A DNA stretch of 64,000 nucleotides, from assembly GCF_003226345.1 (NCBI RefSeq), contig NZ_PDOF01000002.1, forward strand, positions 662,608 through 726,607, read 5' to 3'. The notes beneath the pieces were generated by a model, which was given only the letters and a program-made list of their open reading frames with translations, ran no database searches and was not told where the DNA came from. Origin of the DNA: Alteribacter lacisalsi (GTDB lineage Bacteria > Bacillota > Bacilli > Bacillales > Salisediminibacteriaceae). Positions 59,811 through 64,000 of the stretch are shown in pieces. Position 1 is the first letter of the stretch; each line of letters opens with the position of its first letter. A program made the translations under genes and the position numbers.

Positions 59811-59942
59811 ATGTTTATTCATCACGACCGGGATACTCTTCGCTGGCGTATGAAAGAGATTGAAGACGAGTGCAGGGAAGCGCGCTTTGCCAGGTGTATT
59901 CGCCATAGTCAACGCGATCAGCCTCAGCAGAAACGAAAATAG
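59811..59942 (+). CDS. Small Arg/His-rich protein, unknown
   Basis: A 43-residue protein with a strong ribosome binding site (AAAGGGGGGCAAG) 31 bp after the repeat-protein gene and before a terminator. It is rich in Arg, His and Glu, with one predicted helix (LRWRMKEIEDECREARFARC) and two cysteines. Probably the third gene of the sigma-factor operon. No family recognised. Confidence 0.55.
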   Translation: MFIHHDRDTLRWRMKEIEDECREARFARCIRHSQRDQPQQKRK

Positions 59943-59952
59943 TCAGGCTCAG

Positions 59953-59984
59953 AAGACCGTCTCCGGCATGGAGGCGGTCTTTTC
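59953..59984 (+). terminator. Terminator of sigma-factor operon
   Basis: AAGACCG-t-CTCC (59953-59964) / GGAG-g-CGGTCTT (59970-59981) followed by TTT. Confidence 0.85.
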
Positions 59985-60141
59985 CTGGGTGAATTGGGGG
60001 CGGTTCTCACGTAACAAACATCCGCTATTTTTTTGCTCCTCGCTCTTATACAGGCCAATCCGCCTGTCCTCATGCCCCGCATTATGATACGATAATGAAA
60101 ATTGCCTGCTCACATCGTAGTGGAAAGGAGCCCTTAAGCCA

Positions 60142-61101
60142 ATGACCCTAGTAACCACTTCAGCTGATTTTCAGGAACCGCTGCGAAACAGACTCGTGGC
60201 TTCTTTTCCCGATGTCACGTTCACCTGGCACGGTACAATAGAAGAAACCGAACAATCGGGTGACCTGCGTAAAGCGGCTGTGCTCATTACATACGGGGAG
60301 GATCTCAAGCCCCACCATATTAAAAAGGCCGCTAACCTGAAATGGATCATGGTCGTCTCCGCAGGCATGGAAAAAATGCCGTTTGACGTGATCGCCGAAA
60401 CGGACATTCTTGTCACAAATGCCCGCGGCATCCACGCGGCCCCCATGGCTGAATATACAATGGGCGTGATCCTGCAGACCGCCCGTCAGACAAAAGCACT
60501 CATCCGCCAGGAACAGAATCAGGTGTGGAGCCGTAAACTGACAATGACAGAGCTGAACGGCCGCACACTCGGTGTATTAGGTGCCGGGGCGATCGGAAGT
60601 GAAGTTGCTCGGCTCGCAAAAGCGTTTGGGATGACCACACTAGGTCTGAACCGGAGCGGGCGTCCGGCTGATCATTTTGATGAAACACGCACATTCAGAG
60701 GTCTGGACCGGATCCTTGAAAACGCCGATTTCCTCGTTTCCGTTCTTCCGCATACTGAAGAGACAGCCGGCCTTCTGACCCGCGATGCGTACCGGAAAAT
60801 GAAAAAAGAAGCGGTATTCATCAACATTGGAAGGGGAACCGTTACGAAAGAAGAGGATCTAATTGACGCACTCGAGGCAGGGGACCTCGCTCATGCTGTC
60901 CTCGATGTTTTTGAACAGGAACCGCTCCCTGAAGGGCACCGGTTCTGGACGATGGAAAACGTCACCGTAACTCCGCACATGTCTGGCATATCCCCGGAAT
61001 ATCAGCCCCGGGCGATCACTATTTTTGAAGAAAACCTGAAGGAATTTCTCGGGAAAAAGAAGAATTACCTGAATAAAATAGATGTCTCTAAAGGGTATTG
61101 A
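60142..61101 (+). CDS. D-2-hydroxyacid dehydrogenase
   Basis: A 319-residue NAD(P)-dependent enzyme that interconverts 2-oxoacids and D-2-hydroxyacids. The dinucleotide motif is LGVLGAGAIGSEVARLAK (about 146-163). Catalytic Arg is in NIGRGT, the Glu in VFEQEPLPEG and the His in TPHMSG, in the usual order. The catalytic domain is shuffled around the cofactor domain as in the family. Which hydroxyacid is used (glyoxylate/hydroxypyruvate-like) cannot be told. AAAGGAG is 12 nt before the ATG. Confidence 0.92.
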   Translation: MTLVTTSADFQEPLRNRLVASFPDVTFTWHGTIEETEQSGDLRKAAVLITYGEDLKPHHIKKAANLKWIMVVSAGMEKMPFDVIAETDILVTNARGIHAAPMAEYTMGVILQTARQTKALIRQEQNQVWSRKLTMTELNGRTLGVLGAGAIGSEVARLAKAFGMTTLGLNRSGRPADHFDETRTFRGLDRILENADFLVSVLPHTEETAGLLTRDAYRKMKKEAVFINIGRGTVTKEEDLIDALEAGDLAHAVLDVFEQEPLPEGHRFWTMENVTVTPHMSGISPEYQPRAITIFEENLKEFLGKKKNYLNKIDVSKGY

Positions 61102-61154
61102 AGCTGGTCGCAGAAAACCGCTTGGAGAAAGAACATAAAAGGGGCGTTTATGAG

Positions 61155-61466
61155 ATGAAACTAGTCATCTGCGTTGTGCACAACCGGTACAGCGACGCAT
61201 TAGAAAAAGGATTGAAGGACAAAGGCTACCGAATGACCGAACTGGCAAGCAGCGGCGGCTTCCTTAAAAAAGGCAGCACCACCTTTCTGTTTGGCGTAAA
61301 GGATGACGATGTGGCCGCTCTGCAGAAAGACATGCAGCAGATCTGTCTTGACCATGAAGCGAAGAAAGGCAAGATGAAGGACGTAGACAGCCGTTACACC
61401 TCTTTTGTGGTGGAAGCAAAAGAGAGCCTTCCGATCCTCACGGCCTTCCATAACAGCAGCAGTTGA
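61155..61466 (+). CDS. Cyclic-di-AMP receptor-like PII-fold protein (DarA/PstA family)
   Basis: A 103-residue protein matching the DarA/PstA (YaaQ) family: MKLVICVVHNRYSDALEKGLKDKG then YRMTELASSGGFLKKGSTTFLFGV, where the SSGGFLKKGSTTF loop corresponds to the TTGGFLKSGNTTF ligand loop of DarA. The C-terminal half differs from classical DarA, so this is probably a second paralogue. DarA trimers bind c-di-AMP; whether this one does is unproven. ATG 61155 follows AAAAGGGGCG; an upstream in-frame start lacks a site. Confidence 0.82.
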   Translation: MKLVICVVHNRYSDALEKGLKDKGYRMTELASSGGFLKKGSTTFLFGVKDDDVAALQKDMQQICLDHEAKKGKMKDVDSRYTSFVVEAKESLPILTAFHNSSS

Positions 61467-61482
61467 AGCAGAAGCGAATCGA

Positions 61483-61512
61483 TTGACAGGCCGGGTGTTT
61501 GTTCGCTATACT
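61483..61512 (+). promoter_or_regulatory. perR promoter
   Basis: TTGACA (61483-61488), 18-bp spacer, TATACT (61507-61512). Confidence 0.8.
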
Positions 61513-61514
61513 AA

Positions 61515-61529
61515 TTATAAATATTACAA
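61515..61529. promoter_or_regulatory. PerR box upstream of perR
   Basis: TTATAAATATTACAA matches the PerR consensus TTATAATnATTATAA with two mismatches. It lies 2 bp after the -10 box, so PerR probably represses its own gene as in B. subtilis. Confidence 0.75.
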
Positions 61530-61566
61530 AGTAAGAATGATGCTTTTATGGAAGAGGTGTTGAGAA

Positions 61567-62001
61567 ATGGCGAATCATCGACTGGAAGAAGCCTTGCAGT
61601 CTTTAAAAAGTACGAGAGTGCGTATGACACCTCAACGCCATGCTATTCTTGAATTTCTTTTCGATGCCGAAAGCCATCCAACGGCAGATGACATTTACAA
61701 AGCACTTGAAGGGAAATTCCCTAACATGAGCGTCGCTACTGTCTACAATAATCTTCGGGTCTTTAAAGAAGCGGGGTTAGTGCGCGAACTCACTTATGGT
61801 GATTCTTCAAGCAGATTCGACAGTAACACGTCCGATCACTATCACGTGATCTGTGAAGACTGCGGCAAGATCGTTGACTTTCACTACCCGGGACTTAACG
61901 AAGTGGAAACACTTGCAGCCCATGTAACGGACTTCAATGTTAAAAATCACCGCATGGAAATCTACGGAACCTGCCCTGACTGCCAGAAGCATAAACATTA
62001 A
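61567..62001 (+). CDS. perR: Peroxide-sensing Fur-family repressor PerR
   Basis: A 144-residue metal-dependent repressor. The regulatory Fe/Mn site residues His37, Asp85, His91, His93 and Asp104 are all present at the B. subtilis positions, as are the structural zinc cysteines 96/99 (CEDC) and 136/139 (CPDC). Peroxide oxidises the regulatory histidines through bound iron and relieves repression of catalase, peroxidase and iron-storage genes. It begins the conserved perR-ygzB-ygxA-rrn block. Confidence 0.97.
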   Translation: MANHRLEEALQSLKSTRVRMTPQRHAILEFLFDAESHPTADDIYKALEGKFPNMSVATVYNNLRVFKEAGLVRELTYGDSSSRFDSNTSDHYHVICEDCGKIVDFHYPGLNEVETLAAHVTDFNVKNHRMEIYGTCPDCQKHKH

Positions 62002-62006
62002 TATTT

Positions 62007-62039
62007 CAGCTGGAGACGAGACGTCTTCAGCTGTTTTTT
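62007..62039 (+). terminator. perR terminator
   Basis: CAGCTG-g-AGACG pairs with CGTCT-t-CAGCTG (ending 62033), followed by TTTTTT. Confidence 0.9.
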
Positions 62040-62060
62040 GTCTGTCCGAAAACTGCACAC

Positions 62061-62091
62061 AAAAAAACCGTCCCGGCTTAACAGGGGACGG
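62061..62091 (-). terminator. ygzB terminator
   Basis: CCGTCCC (62068-62074) / GGGACGG (62085-62091); the minus strand continues with TTTTTTT. Confidence 0.85.
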
Positions 62092-62134
62092 CGTTCAGGT
62101 CTGCGTTTTTCGAGTACCGCAGCTCCAGTCAGAT

Positions 62135-62482
62135 TTACTTCTTGGCGTTGTACGCCTCGTTAAATTCTTTTCCTTCAAGGGACTTGTCCATCGTGAGCGG
62201 CTCGTCACAGTGCATGCATGCATCCACACGTCCGAGTACTTTCGTCGCTCTGTCACAATTAGGACACACAACCTGCACCGTCTTTGTTGATAGCATCCCG
62301 ATCCAGAAATACGTCACCGTACTGCCGATAATCGCAAGAAAACCGAGCAGCATAAACAGTGTCATAAGAAACGGACTCGTCTGAAAGAATATACCGAGGT
62401 ACATAATAATAATCCCGGCGAACACAAGCACGAGGGCAAATGTCCGGATCTTGTTTATCTTGTTCGAATATTTAGCTCCCAT
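62135..62482 (-). CDS. ygzB: YgzB family (UPF0295) membrane protein
   Basis: A 115-residue protein with two transmembrane helices (about 13-32 and 40-62) and a C-terminal cytosolic zinc-ribbon-like pair of CxxC motifs ([25 protein letters not shown] split at Cys73/Cys76 and Cys89/Cys92 approximately). It is the YgzB homologue by sequence and position between perR and ygxA. Function unknown. AGGAGG precedes the start on the minus strand. Confidence 0.93.
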   Translation of the reverse strand: MGAKYSNKINKIRTFALVLVFAGIIIMYLGIFFQTSPFLMTLFMLLGFLAIIGSTVTYFWIGMLSTKTVQVVCPNCDRATKVLGRVDACMHCDEPLTMDKSLEGKEFNEAYNAKK

Positions 62483-62670
62483 AAAATAAGATACCTCCTA
62501 AAAATAAATTATATCATAATATAAAATAGGAAGAACTACTGTACATCTGTGTTCACTCTATTGTAAAATTTAAGCTCCTTTTGCGAAAGAGAAGGGATTT
62601 TCCCTCCGTCGTCGAACTTACATAAAAGCAACTAGCACAATGTTCTTATTTACAGTCAGGAGGATTTAGT

Positions 62671-63549
62671 ATGGATGATTTTCTGCGCCAGCTCTATCAG
62701 GACAGAACAAGTGATTTACATACATTAGGTGTGATGCTTGTAGAAGGTAAAGACATGAACGACGCTGTCACCGATTATTTTGACGTGGTACTGCTGGTGA
62801 TCGTTTCCGAGGACACACCGTTGTGGGAAACCAAACACTACACATATGAAGGATATAAGGTCGCCATGCACCTCGTTCACACAGAGCAGCTGAACATGTG
62901 GCTGATTAACAGCAGCAACCGCCGCGTGTTTGACTGGGTCATGAACGGAAAAGTACTGTATGACCGAAACGAATTCGTCAAAGAGTTCCGTGAACAGATG
63001 TTTGATTTTCCGGTGGAGGAACGAAAGCTTCGTATGGGAGTGGAGTTTGCCAAGCTGATCCGCCGCTTTACAGACGGCAGAGCGCTGTTCCAGGGCGGCC
63101 ACTATCTGGATTCCTACAATCAGATTCTTCACGCCCTTCATCACCTGGCGCGGCTTTCCGTTATCGAGCACGGCTTTTATCCGGAGGTCACCGTATGGCA
63201 GCAGGTCAAACAGATCGAGCCGGAAATCCACAAACTCTATTCCGAACTCGTAACCGGAGAAGAGCCGATCGGGAAAAAGCTCGAGCTCCTTCTGATTGCC
63301 AATGAATTTGAACTCACGTCCAAGACGAGACTCGGAAGCGCCCACCTGCTGGATCTGATGGCGAGTAAAACAGAACCGTGGTCGATTGAGGAGCTGAAGA
63401 CGAGCCTCGAAGTGAGCGAGTACTCTCTCGATCTGACCATTTTGCTGGAATACCTTGTTCAGAAAGGCTACGTGGATATCGTGCGTGTGCAGACAAAGGG
63501 CAACGGGATTTACCACCGTTATTACCAGGCGGGAAAAACTTTTTCATAA
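62671..63549 (+). CDS. ygxA: Nucleotidyltransferase-like protein YgxA
   Basis: A 292-residue protein. The N-terminal domain resembles a minimal nucleotidyltransferase (GVMLVEGKDMNDAVTDYFDVVLLVI has the V-x-G-x-D...D-x-x-x-V pattern), followed by a helical middle domain and a C-terminal winged-helix-like part. It is the YgxA homologue, always directly upstream of an rRNA operon in Bacillus. Function unknown. TCAGGAGGATTTAGT precedes the ATG. Confidence 0.92.
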   Translation: MDDFLRQLYQDRTSDLHTLGVMLVEGKDMNDAVTDYFDVVLLVIVSEDTPLWETKHYTYEGYKVAMHLVHTEQLNMWLINSSNRRVFDWVMNGKVLYDRNEFVKEFREQMFDFPVEERKLRMGVEFAKLIRRFTDGRALFQGGHYLDSYNQILHALHHLARLSVIEHGFYPEVTVWQQVKQIEPEIHKLYSELVTGEEPIGKKLELLLIANEFELTSKTRLGSAHLLDLMASKTEPWSIEELKTSLEVSEYSLDLTILLEYLVQKGYVDIVRVQTKGNGIYHRYYQAGKTFS

Positions 63550-63565
63550 AAGTTTATAAATGTTA

Positions 63566-63595
63566 TTGACGGTTTGTTTTGCTGCGTGGTACATT
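63566..63595 (+). promoter_or_regulatory. rRNA operon promoter P1
   Basis: TTGACG (63566-63571), 18-bp spacer, TACATT (63590-63595), with an A/T-rich upstream segment. Confidence 0.7.
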
Positions 63596-63672
63596 ATATA
63601 TCGTCGCGTTGAGACATCAGCGCAGACAGCCGCCACCGGCAAAACAAACAAAAAACTTTTCGAGAAAAGTTA

Positions 63673-63701
63673 TTGACTTGGTTTTCCGGATGTGGTAAAT
63701 T
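63673..63701 (+). promoter_or_regulatory. rRNA operon promoter P2
   Basis: TTGACT (63673-63678), 17-bp spacer, TAAATT (63696-63701). Tandem P1/P2 promoters with about 105 bp spacing are typical of Bacillus rrn operons; both share an AAAAGTT upstream segment. Confidence 0.75.
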
Positions 63702-63876
63702 ATAAAAGTCGCCGCAAAACAGAGCGACAACATAAAACGGATTACAACGTACTTAAACATGAGTCGCTGAAATCCGCAATGACCTTTGAAAACTAAACAA
63801 AAAGCCAAGCGAAACGTGGGATATTTTAAGATATCCCGTCAATAAATTTTTATTTTTGATGTCAGTGACATCGAAC

Positions 63877-64000
63877 TTTCTACGGAGAGTTTGATCCTGG
63901 CTCAGGACGAACGCTGGCGGCGTGCCTAATACATGCAAGTCGAGCGGACTGATGGGGAGCTTGCTCCCCTGACGTCAGCGGCGGACGGGTGAGTAACACG
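63877..64000 (+). rRNA. 16S ribosomal RNA, 5' end (continues beyond window)
   Basis: Contains the universal bacterial 27F site AGAGTTTGATCCTGGCTCAG (63886-63905), then ACGAACGCTGGCGGCGTGCC and the start of V1 through GACGGGTGAGTAACACG at the window end. Mature 5' end placed by analogy with B. subtilis, uncertain by a few bases. Confidence 0.97.

Overview
The window comes from a spore-forming member of the Bacillaceae. Evidence is a gamma-type spore protein gene (sspE), a YheC/YheD spore-coat ATP-grasp gene, a collagen-like spore-surface gene, a canonical PerR, strong AGGAGG-type ribosome binding sites and frequent TTG/GTG starts. The backbone follows the Bacillus subtilis order yfhS-fabL-sspE-ygaC-ygaD-ygaE-gsaB-ygaF(bcp) ... 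perR-ygzB-ygxA-16S rRNA. Base composition is fairly GC-balanced for this family, which would suit a halo-alkaliphilic lineage (for example the Alkalicoccus / Salisediminibacterium / Alteribacter group), but the genus is inference.

Layout. 1-4.1 kb: end of a short-chain dehydrogenase gene, a DUF1540 mini-gene, a YwrD-like gamma-glutamyltransferase and a split chromate transporter. 4.1-9.95 kb: quinone oxidoreductase, YfhS-like protein, fabL, sspE, spore-surface genes, ygaC. 10-19 kb: ygaD, ygaE, gsaB, an ABC-2 exporter trio, a two-TM potassium channel, bcp. 19-43.7 kb: a large B. subtilis eps-like exopolysaccharide operon (Wzz-like modulator and kinase, EpsC dehydratase, GalU, many glycosyltransferases, EpsG polymerase, EpsL/M/N bacillosamine-type enzymes, a CDP-glycerol branch, an ABC flippase, GalE). 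Its 35.5-42.6 kb part is visibly AT-rich and looks acquired. 43.7-53.7 kb: a lasso peptide operon with two precursor genes and two cyclases, plus kinase, RRE protein, leader peptidase, nucleotidyltransferase, exporter and a metallophosphoesterase. 53.7-56.7 kb: a duplicated divergent lipoprotein / membrane-protein pair. 56.7-61.5 kb: M29 aminopeptidase, ECF sigma factor with a repeat protein, 2-hydroxyacid dehydrogenase, a cyclic-di-AMP receptor-like protein. 61.5-64 kb: perR, ygzB, ygxA, tandem rRNA promoters and the first part of 16S rRNA.

How it fits together. The exopolysaccharide and lasso operons both lie in the interval that is short in B. subtilis (between bcp and perR). They share an identical 16-bp palindrome, GTTCTTTATTAAGAAC, placed at their promoters. 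It matches the core binding sequence of the biofilm repressor SinR, so biofilm matrix and lasso peptide production are probably co-regulated. A structured region between the epsB-like and epsC-like genes sits exactly where B. subtilis carries the EAR antitermination RNA. The second lasso precursor has an unusual long core with Asn in the first position and two cysteines, and has its own nearby N-terminally shortened cyclase. It is the most novel element here. Five intergenic regions also carry unrelated sequences arranged in arrays of strictly 20- or 21-bp period.
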